Both the position numbers and the translations under genes were made by a program. The notes beneath the pieces were generated by a model. The model saw only the letters and a list, made by a program, of their open reading frames with translations. It ran no database searches and was not told the DNA's origin. This document shows positions 1 to 7,726 of a DNA stretch of 10,366 bases, piece after piece (within the stretch, counting starts at the first letter, position 1; each line of letters starts with the position of its first letter). The stretch is from Goniomonas avonlea (Eukaryota > Cryptophyceae > Goniomonadida > Goniomonadaceae): NCBI GenBank assembly GCA_003573635.1, contig QUTJ01031205.1:1-10366 (forward strand). The letters are read 5' to 3'.

Positions 1-45
1 CTCTCCCTCCCTCCCTCTCTCTCCCTCCGACCTCCCTCGCTGCCG
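1..45. repeat. Pyrimidine (CCCT/CT)-rich low-complexity tract
   Basis: The first bases are almost entirely C and T, in degenerate CCCT and CTCT units. The tract may extend left of the window. It faces a purine-rich tract at 119-215, so the two could pair as an imperfect inverted repeat. If APC5 continues to the left, this lies in one of its introns. Confidence 0.8.
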
Positions 46-118
46 CGTGAGACAATTTTCCCAGTCCCCCTCCTGTCCAACCTCCCTCTCCCCTCCTAGC
101 TCCCGCGTTTGTCCGCAG

Positions 119-215
119 AGTCGAGCGCACCGGGAGGGAGAGGGACCGAGGGAAGAGGGAGAGGGATGGACGGAGAGGCAGGCTTGAGGGAGAGACGGGG
201 ACAGAGAGTAGAAAG
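119..215. repeat. Purine (GGGA/GAGA)-rich low-complexity tract
   Basis: This stretch is dominated by GGGAG, GAGGGA and GAGAG words. It is roughly complementary to the pyrimidine tract at 1-45. No coding exon was recognised in or beside it. Confidence 0.75.
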
Positions 216-429
216 GTAGAGCCATAACATCATTGTCCTTCCGGGTAGGGGTGTTTGCCAACACCTCCTCCAACGCAGTTTCTAAACACAAGACTAGTAG
301 ATCCATTGCGTCCGATCTTATCATGACCGTAGCATTTCTCAGCCGTTTAGACTTAGACCGGACCAGGCGGTAAATTTAGAATTTTTCAGACGAAAATCCA
401 CAAATGTGAAATAACTTGAACATGGGCAC
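216..429 (-). other. Non-coding stretch after the last recognised APC5 exon
   Basis: Going downstream on the minus strand, the last recognised APC5 exon ends at 430 with a possible GT donor at 429-428. Between here and the window edge I find no exon resembling the next part of APC5, which in family members is a segment starting roughly Y-L-N. This is either a long intron, unlike the 44-72 nt introns upstream, or the point where the gene is broken. Confidence 0.45.
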
Positions 430-1548
430 CTGAGATATGACACTCGAGGAAGTTCGGCCCGACCGTTGGGCTCTCGCAGCTCTTCCAGCGGTGGGACTTC
501 TGTGGGTAACTCGCTCCAGGACAGCGGAGTGGAAAGGGGAGCTCCTTTGCTCGCTGCCAGATTTTGTCAACCGCTTTCCAATTGTAAGACAACAACTTAC
601 ATTCGACCTGGAGCGCATCCTGAAATCCGGTGAGGCGTTGGACGCAGAAACAGGGTCAGGAAATTGAAACAAAATTGATGCTGTTGCGCACATGATAAGC
701 CATGCTGTTGAGACGGGTGGGTGACGGGCGTCCAGAGAAGCTACTTGTTTCAATGTCGCGATACAATTCGAGCTCCGAAAACAGTTGTGATATGCCTGAA
801 GGCGGAGATGAGATTGGGCCAACAAGATTCAAGGTGGGTACCATCGAACAAGGATCTGTTGAAGACAAGGACCACTCTTCGGATCATCAAGCCAAGGGGG
901 CTACTGGGGTCCTGTGCATATGTTAGAGTCTACCTAAGCTAAGAGCCTTCATTGCACCAAGCTCTCCATGTCTTCCGCCTCCTCCTCCCCATTTACCAGC
1001 ATCTCGAGCTCTGCGGCCGGGTGAACCGGACGTAAGGCGACTTTGCAGGGGATAGTTACCGCAGAAAAAATCAAAAAGCGCGTCTGGTGAATCAAGGGTT
1101 CTCAACTGGCACGAGGAGTCAGTCTCATGGCGAACACACGTGAACTGTACCTTCTGCTTGAGGAGATCGGACAAACACGAATCACAACCAGGCGCAATAG
1201 AGTCCAGAGCTTCATACAGCTGGGGAAGAGACTTTTCGGCACGGTTGCTAGAAGGTCCCTGCGACAAAAGTCACTTGTGACTCGACAGAACGCTGGTGGT
1301 TCCCACCGCCACTTCTTCGAGCAAAAACACGGCGAGCTTCAAGCGCAACTCTTCCGGGACCTGCAGCCATTAACGCCACACACTCACAGTTGTCATAATC
1401 TTACACGTGAGAGACTGCAAAAGAGCTGCGTCAGAATGGCCAAGGAGACCTTGTGCGGAGAAATCGCCCAATTGCGCTCCATGCCGCCAAACCTCTCTTT
1501 CAACAAGTTCAAGAGAGGCGAGAGGGATTTCAAATCTAATCTTGCCAT
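430..1548 (-). CDS. APC5: Anaphase-promoting complex subunit 5 (APC5/ANAPC5), N-terminal part, nine exons
   Basis: This encodes the N-terminal helical part of a subunit of the APC/C, the nuclear ubiquitin ligase that drives mitotic exit. Minus-strand exons: 1548-1405, 1360-1307, 1258-1151, 1105-1060, 1010-958, 911-842, 795-692, 619-601 and 553-430. Phases agree throughout and give 240 complete codons. Introns are 44-49 nt except one of 72. Family landmarks in order: NWAISPHKVSLAILTQLF near residue 26 (the 'TPHK' segment); LPQLYEAL followed by LRTLDSPDALFDFF (plant APC5 has a similar SPDDLLNFF); DPSSPLGLMIRRVVLVFN; GISQLFSELELY; and LPRVSYL at the end. The start is the ATG at 1548-1546. The TPR-rich remainder of this protein, usually 700-900 residues, is absent from the window. 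The 19-nt exon 619-601 and the exon 2 donor at 1306 are the least certain parts; in-phase GT donors at 1312 and 1291 are alternatives. Identification rests on remembered family features, not on a search. Confidence 0.87.
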
Positions 1549-1744
1549 CTTACTCTGGAGAATTTTGTATGAGCTTACCTAAGTCCTGACTGACTAGTTG
1601 GCGGTGGATTGGACGAGTAGAGCAGCCGCAAAACCTCGATGGCGACGGTGGACCAAGCCTTCAAGGAGGGGTCGGAGTCGACCCGGTAGGTTGCAGCAAA
1701 TGCTGGAATTGACACACGTGCCGCACAGGCTCCAGGTTGGGTGC
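1549..1744 (-). promoter_or_regulatory. Proximal upstream region of APC5
   Basis: This holds about 200 bases between the APC5 start codon and the CCAAT-like array. Just upstream of the ATG, on the minus strand, lie a GTAAGC donor-like site and a CTCCAG acceptor-like site, which could mark a tiny 5' UTR intron. I see no TATA box. A promoter here is inferred from position only. Confidence 0.3.
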
Positions 1745-2015
1745 TTAACTATTGGTGCAGTCGTACTTTTATTGGTGCCCTCTTTATTGGTGCAGTCTCG
1801 AGCTCTCTGTATTGGTGCTGTCGTTCACTTATTGGATGTTAATTTGTTTTCACTTATTGGTTTATTGGTGCAGTCTCTCTCTCTATTGGTGCTGTCGTTC
1901 ATTATATGGGACGTAATTAATTGTTTAACTATAACTTATTGGTTTATTGGTGCCCTCTTTATTGGTGCAGTCGCTCTTGGTGCAGTTGCTCACTTATTGG
2001 TCGTTATTGGTGCAG
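1745..2015. repeat. Degenerate minisatellite with ATTGGTGCAGTC core (CCAAT on the minus strand)
   Basis: At least a dozen copies of ATTGG, most followed by TGCAGTC, TGCTGTC or TGCCCTC, recur at irregular 8-25 bp spacing. A 30-bp segment is repeated exactly at 1768-1797 and 1943-1972. A larger diverged unit of about 45 bp recurs near 1805 and 1878. Open frames through here are long, hydrophobic and repetitive, and have no family resemblance, so I treat them as by-products of the repeat. Read on the minus strand each core is a CCAAT box, about 200-470 bp upstream of the APC5 start. Two further ATTGG words occur near 2083 and 2214. Confidence 0.85.
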
Positions 2016-2424
2016 TCGTTCTCTGTTGGTCAATTTGTTTTGCTCGTGCTATATAGCTTGATATGTGTGGCTGTGTTTCCTTATTGGGTTGTGCTCACTG
2101 CCACTGCTCAGCCGCTGTCTGTGTTGGTACCCTTGTTGGCTCACGGTTTTTGCAGCAGTCATCCCAGCATTGAACGTTGTAGCTGGTGTCTGCGAAGCTC
2201 ACTGCACATTCCGTATTGGTGCCAGGGTGGGGTTTCTGGGGTTGGTTGTGATTCATTCTGGCTGGGTCGTTGGGGGTGTTTGTTATTCATTCACTGAGTC
2301 ATGGTGTACATGGATATCGCTCATGGTATTTGGTTCGTACTTCCACAACCAGATATATATGCTCGATAGGCGGCCGGCGAAAACCTCTGTCTCCGAACGC
2401 GGCGAAAATTTTGTAGGGAACATC
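2016..2424. other. G/T-rich non-coding stretch
   Basis: The plus strand is rich in GT and TTGG words and looks like a decayed continuation of the repeat to its left. Open frames exist but encode V/L/W/C-rich sequence with no recognisable domain. No splice-consistent exon series was found on either strand. Confidence 0.4.
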
Positions 2425-2440
2425 CAAAAACCGGTTTTTG
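2425..2440. repeat. Perfect 16-bp palindrome
   Basis: CAAAAACCGGTTTTTG reads the same on both strands. It lies in an A/T-run context about 40 bp from an E2F-like site. It could be a dimer-binding site or chance. Confidence 0.7.
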
Positions 2441-2479
2441 CGGGATCTGAGGTCAGGTTTGAACGTGTTCCCGCGGTCC

Positions 2480-2529
2480 TTTCGCGCTGAAAGTTTGTGT
2501 TTTGTAGTTCAAACCGCCATCTCCCGCCC
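2480..2529. promoter_or_regulatory. Possible E2F-like sites
   Basis: TTTCGCGC at 2480-2487 matches the E2F/DP consensus TTTSSCGC, and CTCCCGCCC follows at 2521-2529. They sit 55-100 bp before the weak candidate start codon at 2584. This is a motif match only. Confidence 0.25.
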
Positions 2530-2583
2530 ACCAAAATTTCAGCACACAAGGGTCACGCGTTCCCAAGTTGCTGAGGCACGAAA

Positions 2584-2785
2584 ATGCCGCAGTGGGCAAA
2601 ACTTCAAGGTGAGATTGCAGGGTGACCCAGCCCCCTGCACTAGGAGACATGGGGGGTCTTGCCATTCACAACCCTTAGTATGTCTAACCGGCCTTCCTGC
2701 AGGCACATCGCTCCGACGGGCCCGCTGGAAGGACTCGGATTCCAGCCTCATGTATGGATTCGTCTCCCTGCTAGATCAGCATTGA
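2584..2785 (+). CDS. Weak candidate: two short spliced exons of unknown product
   Basis: An ATG at 2584 opens MPQWAKLQ and runs to a GTGAG donor at 2609. The acceptor CTGCAG ends at 2702 and is preceded by GTCTAAC about 12 nt upstream, the branch-point arrangement seen in the certain introns of this window. Joining 2584-2608 to 2703 onward keeps the frame and reads on through RRARWKDSDSSLMYGFVSLL to a TGA at 2783-2785, unless another donor is used first. I recognise no family. The 94-nt intron is longer than the local norm. It is listed only because the splice signals look right. Confidence 0.2.
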
Positions 2786-3132
2786 GGCTGCGCCACCCAG
2801 GTGAGGCCCGTTTTTTGTTTTTTGTTTGTTCCAGCATGTTATATACGTATGAATTCTCACTTTGCTTTGCAGGGCGGTGTTGTGGGCAAGATTGGGAGGC
2901 CCACAACACCGTTAGACACCGGGACACTGTTAGTGTGCCTTCACCTTTGGGCGCACGTATATTCGCTGGAGTCCGTGACATGCTCAGCCGTACAGCGTTG
3001 GCTGAGATGTTCCCTGCTGTTTTGTGTCTGCTGGGTGGTTTTCGTGCAGCTCCTCTCCGCACTTGTACCCTTTTGGGCAATATATCGTTGTTTGCATATA
3101 TTTTGGGTTGTGTGGGTCGGGATGTTCAACTG
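2786..3132 (+). other. Non-coding or undetermined stretch with a strong hairpin
   Basis: An open plus-strand frame continues from 2659 to 3204 without a stop. Its translation resembles no family I know and it runs through T-rich sequence near 2810-2835. A possible acceptor TTTGCAG ends at 2872, just before the hairpin at 2875-2911. I would not call a gene here. Confidence 0.3.
2875..2911. repeat. Perfect 13-bp inverted repeat with 11-nt loop
   Basis: CGGTGTTGTGGGC at 2875-2887 is exactly complementary to GCCCACAACACCG at 2899-2911. The spacer is AAGATTGGGAG. The stem is GC-rich and would be stable in RNA. There is no T-run after it, and a bacterial-type terminator is not expected here. Confidence 0.85.
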
Positions 3133-3783
3133 AGTGCTCCCAGCCTTAAATGTCCAATTGTTGCGAAATTATTAATCATACTTCCTGTGAAGGGTTTTCG
3201 GTAAAATTTGAACCAGATTGAGCCGGAAGCGAGATCTGTAGTTTGCACTCAAAATCTCATTTTTGGTCATATTAGGCTTTTTTTTATAAAAAAAAACTTT
3301 TTTTTGATTTTTAGACGTTTTTTTGCTGTGAATGTACATGTGGACATGCATAACATTATTTGTTTTTATTTAAAATAGCCCTGTTTTGAGCCGATAAAAT
3401 CTGAAATAATAATTCGCTAGGTATCTATCCGTAGATAAGTTCAAGTGCATATGATTCGAACGAGGCAACTTTGACAGCGGAAGAACTGGACTTCCTGACA
3501 TTTCTCGAGCCTGAGATTTTGGGAAACGTTGCGACCAAATGAGATCTGTCGTTTGCCGCTACTTTTGTAGCTGTTTGATGGCTTGAAGGATATCCGCATG
3601 TTAACCCTGGGTTAAGCCCTTGCAAGATCTGATTCTTGTTTCGAAAAAATATTTAGAGAACGCAGCATCTGCAGATTCTGCACTTGCCCGAGATACGCGT
3701 ACTTTTTGAAACTATCCCAGTTGCTAAGGATATTCGCAGGCTAGGGGTGATTGGACATTTAAGACTGGGTCCCTGGGAGCACT
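3133..3783. mobile_element. Possible non-autonomous element bounded by terminal inverted repeats
   Basis: AGTGCTCCCAG at 3133-3143 plus CTTAAATGTCCAAT at 3145-3158 are repeated in inverse orientation at 3773-3783 and 3750-3763. Both blocks are exact; the right arm has about eight extra bases between them. Inside are an A/T-rich centre (3280-3330), a 15-bp palindrome (TTAACCC-T-GGGTTAA, 3601-3615), a 20-bp near-palindrome (3662-3681) and short direct repeats such as GAGATCTGTMGTTTGC at 3231 and 3541. No transposase frame is present. I see no clear target-site duplication, so the boundaries are tentative. Confidence 0.5.
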
Positions 3784-3815
3784 GTAAGCTATCGGTACCG
3801 ACGTCTAAACCACGA

Positions 3816-3830
3816 GGTGGGACTTGAACC
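3816..3830 (-). other. Isolated tRNA-like B-box word
   Basis: On the minus strand GGTTCAAGTCCCACC resembles a tRNA T-arm and satisfies the pol III B-box pattern GWTCRANNC. The flanking bases do not form a T-stem, acceptor stem or anticodon arm, so it is not an intact tRNA. It may be a relic of a tRNA-derived SINE, or chance. Confidence 0.3.
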
Positions 3831-3858
3831 TAGCCGCCGAGCTTCACGGCGACCGCAA

Positions 3859-4773
3859 ATGAATCCTTCCAGACCGAGGTGGGAGAAAGTAGCAGGGCCT
3901 CATGGGCCAGAGGATGTGAGACTCAATGCCCGAGGACAAAAGTTCAAAGCTTCTGCCGGACTCCTGTTAATCGTGGACAAGTCAATGAAAGACGCCCTCA
4001 TCTCTCACTTCAAGTCCGAGTCAACTCAACGAGCTCGCCACGAAGTGGCTGATTGGATTCCGAGTAAGTCGCTGGTTCTAGTCTAGCTGCATTATCTCTG
4101 ATCCGATATCTCTACAGTACCCACGTGCTCCCTTGTGGTACCCGACGCGCCATTCGGCAAAGGTGCGATAGATGAGTCTCCCTTGCAGCAAGCCTGCGAC
4201 GATCTCGTGAGTGAAGAGCTGAAGGTCAGGGCTGCTTCCATTCGGCAAGAGAAAAAGTTGGCGATAATGCGACCAAGAGCACATTAGATTACGTGTGCAC
4301 TTCAACATTGCGAGTTTGATTTGGGCCACCAAGTCCCCTTGCCGGAGGGCTGGTTTGCCATCTGTCTTGTTGAGCTTCCTCAGCCGCCTGCGAGCCGACA
4401 CAGCCAGTACGACCAGTTGGACGTCGGAATCACTGCCCAGGGGTCCTGGGAGCAACAAGACGGGCTTTCAAGTGAGTCATTTCAGAAAACCGCCCTGCGG
4501 GAGCTGCGAGAGGAGGGTGGAGTCGCAGTCGGCCCAGAAGTCTTGGATCCGGGGTACCAGATGGATCTGCGCCAACGCTTGGGTGTGGCGCCACTACCTC
4601 TTGCCCTCGATGATGATGAGGACCACCTGATCCGCAAGGGCTCTTTCCGAGGCAGCACGGTGCATGGCAAGAATTTCAGCAGCTGGGTCCGCAAGAGGTT
4701 TGTTGTGCTGTTGGATTCGGGAACCTTGGAGGTTGATCAGCGTGGCGGTGTCTTGCATGTAAACCGCCACTAA
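3859..4773 (+). CDS. Putative split gene with a Nudix-box-like motif; model incomplete
   Basis: An ATG at 3859 starts an exon that ends at a GTAAGT donor at 4064. A 54-nt intron ending CTACAG at 4117 leads into a continued frame (PTCSLVVPDAPFGKG and onward), perhaps to a GTGAGT donor near 4207. A later frame, open from 4288 to a TAA at 4771-4773, contains E-x7-REL-R-EE-G-G-V at 4474-4524, which matches the core of a Nudix box (E-x7-REUxEExGU). The glycine normally six residues before the glutamate sits only four before it. Downstream, FSSWVRKRFVVLLDSGTLEV recalls the first strands of a PH domain. An AATAAA at 4899-4904 would suit a plus-strand 3' end. I could not join the first and last blocks convincingly between about 4207 and 4320, so they may not be one gene. 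Nudix enzymes hydrolyse nucleoside diphosphates linked to another group; the substrate cannot be guessed. Confidence 0.38.
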
Positions 4774-4898
4774 AACTTCTGGGGGCAGCGTACCATGATC
4801 GGCGTGATGCCAGTGGGCAGTGCCGACTCTGCAGAGCTCGACGGCGGAGTGCAGGTTCAGGGACACAGTCCGTGGCCCAGTGAAAGTTGTGAAACTTT

Positions 4899-4904
4899 AA
4901 TAAA
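4899..4904 (+). terminator. Possible polyadenylation signal
   Basis: AATAAA lies 126 bases after the TAA that ends the Nudix-like frame. It is a six-base match in A/T-rich sequence, so support is weak. Confidence 0.25.
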
Positions 4905-5048
4905 GAAATTCTGCCAAAATATATCATTGAATTCAGAATTTACGGACTCGGAAACGCAACGAGATTTAGTTGAAGCCGCCGCTGGCAATTGCGCGGCGAA
5001 CTACTCCGAGGCAGATCTACGGATATCGATCTGTGGCCCTAGCCGGTG

Positions 5049-5076
5049 CTCTCTCTCGCTCTCTCTCTCTCTCTCT
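5049..5076. repeat. (CT)n microsatellite
   Basis: The tract is about 28 bases of CT dinucleotides with one CG interruption. An (AG)n tract about 290 bp to the right gives a pyrimidine-then-purine inverted pair. Confidence 0.9.
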
Positions 5077-5364
5077 GACTCGGAGTAAGACTCGGACAGC
5101 ATATAATTATATTACCATGGTGGTCTTTCGCGAACGGTGGCTGACGTATATTTTCGGCCAGAAGCCTTGTCAAGACAGACGTAGCTGTTCGTGAGTCAGG
5201 TACTACGTCCCAGCCATGGGCTAGTGAAGTGGAGGCACATGCAACGGCAGCCTGTGCTGCTTGAGATATATCGATATGGCTACTTAGTCTAAGCTACCGT
5301 AGTACGGCCAGATCGCGAGCTGGCTGCTAGATCTAGTGCAGTCTATAAGAACGCTTAGAGAGTC

Positions 5365-5366
<2 letters not shown>

Positions 5367-5409
<43 letters not shown>
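5367..5409. repeat. (AG)n microsatellite
   Basis: About 21 uninterrupted AG dinucleotides, the purest simple repeat in the window and likely to vary in length. It is the inverse of the CT tract at 5049-5076. Confidence 0.95.
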
Positions 5410-5412
<3 letters not shown>

Positions 5413-5646
5413 CAAGCCATTCAGGAACCGCTGAGCGGCCACAGACCCATAAGGCCCGCCCCCCTTTAGGTGGAATTGGTGATTCTAAGGCAAGAAAAAT
5501 TGATTCCATAGTCGACACACATTTCATCATGCACTCACGCTGAGTCACGCACACACGCACTCAACACAGATGCGACGCAGATGGAATGATGCGATCGTCA
5601 GGATCGTGATCGTTTACTCGGAGGTGGCGTAGAGTCTTTCGCACAA

Positions 5647-5915
5647 TTGCCACCGCCACTGCCACAGCTACCTACTCCACTCGCAGCACCAGACCCACCA
5701 CCACCAGCAGCCACGACGGCAGCAGCACCACCACCACTAGCACCACCACCATCACCACCACCACCACCACCAGCAGCAGCGACTGCACCACCACCACCGC
5801 CACCACTAGGACCACTCGCATCACCAGCAGTCCCAGCAGTCCCATCACCACAAGCACCACCACCACCACTAGCAGCAACACCACCATCACCACCACCATC
5901 ACCACCAGAAAGCGT
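5647..5915. repeat. (CCA/CAC)n trinucleotide-rich tract
   Basis: CCA, CAC and CAG triplets dominate about 270 bp with irregular TCA, GCA and ACT interruptions. Frames read poly-Pro/Ala/Thr on plus and Gly/Ser/Ala or Val on minus. Because several frames on both strands stay open and none shows a domain, the openness reflects base composition, not a gene. Confidence 0.9.
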
Positions 5916-5984
5916 CACAACTTTCACACTGTCTTGGCCTTCAGAGTCGCAGAGCAAGAGTGGGGCAGCCCGAGGTGCGTCTGC

Positions 5985-6723
5985 AATCGCCTTTCTCTTT
6001 GTGGTGTTGCGACGGGAGGCAAGTCGACCACGCAAGGTCGCAACCTGCCCAATCAAGCATCACTGTGAAAACCCCGGCCCGCACACCTATCTACACCTCT
6101 ATCTAGTCTATATCTATATCTAATATCTATGTCGACCACGCAAGGTCGCAACCTGCCCAATCAAGCATCAACACCTATCTCGAGATCTCTCAATATCTCT
6201 ATCAATATCAATATCTCTATCCACACATCTGCACGAATATCACGAGGCCCGCCCGTAATCGCCTTTCTCTTTTGGCGTCGCGATGGGAGGCAAGTTGATC
6301 ACGTCTCTATCAAGAGCAATATCTCTATCGCTTTATCTTTTGGGTGTCGCGACGGAGGCAAGTTGATCACGCAAGGTCGCAACCTGCCCAATCAAGCATC
6401 AACACTGTGAATCTCTACATCTCTCCCTCTCTCCCCGATACAATATGAATATCTCTATCCCCTTCTCTGTCGACGGGAGGCAAGCATCCACACTGTGAAT
6501 CTCAAACTCCATCTCTCGATCCTAGCTCTCTCTCTCATTTTCTCTATCGCTTTTCTCTTTTGGTGTCGCGACAGGAGGCAAGTCGACCACGCAAGGTCAC
6601 AACCTGCCAAGACTGTGCAAAACGCCGTCTTTCCACCTATCGAGATATCTTTCGATGGCTACGTTCACATCTCTATTTCTACCTATGTGTGTGTGAGAGA
6701 GAGGCTCGACCACGCAGGGTCAC
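5985..6723 (+). repeat. Local family of ~85-bp interspersed repeats
   Basis: Seven full or partial copies lie at about 5985-6069, 6131-6174, 6257-6303, 6325-6413, 6461-6503, 6545-6616 and 6705-6723. A full unit runs from ATCGCCTTTCTCTTTTGG through GTCGCGAC (a palindrome), GGGAGGCAAGTCGACCACG, CAAGGTCGCAACCTGCCC and AATCAAGCATC to CACTGTGAATCTC. Copies differ by substitutions and by truncation at either end, and are separated by ATCTCTAT-type microsatellite. All have the same orientation. No protein is evident. Confidence 0.85.
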
Positions 6724-7726
6724 CTTCGCATCCGGAAACAGCGCAGAGGGGGTGCGCGACGCACCTGCTCACTGGTCCCGTTGACGGGGATGACGTCGTC
6801 ATCAACAAAAGGTCTGCCACATACGAGGCAGGTGAAATCGGCCATCTGCAACGGCTGTTAGCATCGCAGCACGAAAAAGTTTTTCAAGCACGACTTGGGC
6901 CCTGTGTGTGCTCACTGCCGCAAAAAAAAGTGAACTGTTTCGGTATTGATGACTGAGAATGCCAATAATCTGAACAATGGGACTTACTTGTTTAATTGCC
7001 CGATCACTGAACAAGTGGCCACAGTGCCGAAGAACAGAGAAGGGTGCCTTCTCCGCTGAGACGTCGGTGATTGGGCAGCGAACTGCGCGGAAGAAGTAAA
7101 CAAAAAACACCTGGGGAACCCACGGAGCGGGAGAGAGAAACAATGGTTCTCTCAAATGCGGGTTTCGGACTGGTTACCTGTCACAGAAGTAGTGTTCTTC
7201 CCAGCGACGGCGATCTGCACCGGAAAGATGTCCTTTGTGCTTTGGAGATGATCCAAAGCGGAACCGTGCGCCTGTAAAGCCATTACACGCGGCCACTCAT
7301 TGACCAGCTCGCACCTGCTTGAGATTATTGAAACGACGCCGAGCGTCCTTGTCCACAAACAACCCTCGGCGCCCAAGCAAAAATTCCAAAATTGCTTCCT
7401 TGTTGTACAGATTACCTGCACACATTCATGAATTTGGTACGTTAGGAAGTTCGAGACGGACCGAGAAAATCAGACACCACGGGTGAGCGGAGTCCTTCAC
7501 TGCTGAGTGTGCACGTTGTCCACACGGTGTTCCTTTTGGCGAGAATCAGACAACGTAATCACAATGCTTGAGTGTGTTACCTCTGGAGCTGCTTCTCGAC
7601 CACAGGCTGGTGTGCTCCGGAGGTTGATGTGCTGAGACTACCGCCCCTGGTCGAGCGATTTCCACTGTCCTGGTTGGTCACGCGCCACGACTGAATGAAT
7701 GAATCAGAATCTCTCAACAATGACAT
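6720..7726 (-). CDS. RTF2: Replication termination factor 2 family protein (RTF2), six exons
   Basis: RTF2 is a nuclear protein with paired RING/U-box-like zinc-binding regions. It is linked to stalled replication forks in fission yeast and humans and to splicing in plants. Minus-strand exons: 7726-7581, 7532-7462, 7415-7315, 7271-7178, 7082-6988 and 6845-6720, all in phase, giving 210 codons plus TGA. Introns are 48, 46, 43, 95 and 142 nt. Family landmarks: VWTTCTLSSEGLRSPVVSDF, then LGNLYNKEAILEFLL across an intron, KDIFPVQIAV, RCPITDVSAEKAPFSVLRHC, GHLFSDRAIKQ, and CLVCGRPFVDDDVIPVNGT. Cysteine and histidine spacing matches the family well. The N-terminus lacks the usual GNDGGSIP-type start (a GGSL occurs near residue 28), so the first exon is less sure. 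The lysine-rich C-terminal tail is missing: after NGTSEQ the frame reads 14 residues to a stop next to repeat sequence. A GTGCGT donor at 6764 could instead splice to an exon I did not find. It is divergent from PRMT3. Confidence 0.93.

Larger units (their letters stand above)
4774..5640. other. Intergenic stretch with CT and AG microsatellites
   Basis: No coherent exon series or RNA gene was recognised on either strand. The stretch contains a (CT)n tract, a facing (AG)n tract, and a short inverted pair TACTCCGAG / CTCGGAGTA near 5000 and 5083. Open frames here owe their length to the microsatellites. Confidence 0.5.

Noticed and set aside
1291-1306. Alternative shorter introns before APC5 exon 3, such as a 33-nt one
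   Set aside because: The in-phase 48-nt choice (1259-1306) matches the other introns. The shorter one cannot be excluded without cDNA.
1127-1582. 151-codon plus-strand open frame
   Set aside because: It lies opposite APC5 exons 1-3, whose minus-strand translation shows conserved family motifs. The plus translation resembles nothing.
1598-2490. Hydrophobic open frames suggesting a membrane protein
   Set aside because: Their hydrophobicity comes from the repeated ATTGGTGCAGTC word. There is no distinct transmembrane pattern or homology.
3245-3275. Sm-site-like ATTTTTGG suggesting a snRNA
   Set aside because: No U1, U2, U4 or U5 landmark sequence or flanking stem was found.
3800-3890. tRNA gene on the minus strand
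   Set aside because: Only the T-loop word is present. The T-stem mispairs and no acceptor, D or anticodon arm fits.
4470-4484. GTGAGTCATTTCAG as a 14-nt intron
   Set aside because: It has ideal end signals but is far below the 43-nt minimum seen here, and removing it breaks the frame of the Nudix-like motif.
5598-6123. Long Pro/Ala/Thr-rich (plus) and Gly/Ser-rich (minus) open frames
   Set aside because: They are translations of the CCA/CAC triplet tract. Several frames on both strands are open at once and none has a domain.
5985-6723. CRISPR-like array
   Set aside because: Spacing and copy length are irregular, the intervening sequence is microsatellite, and the context is eukaryotic.
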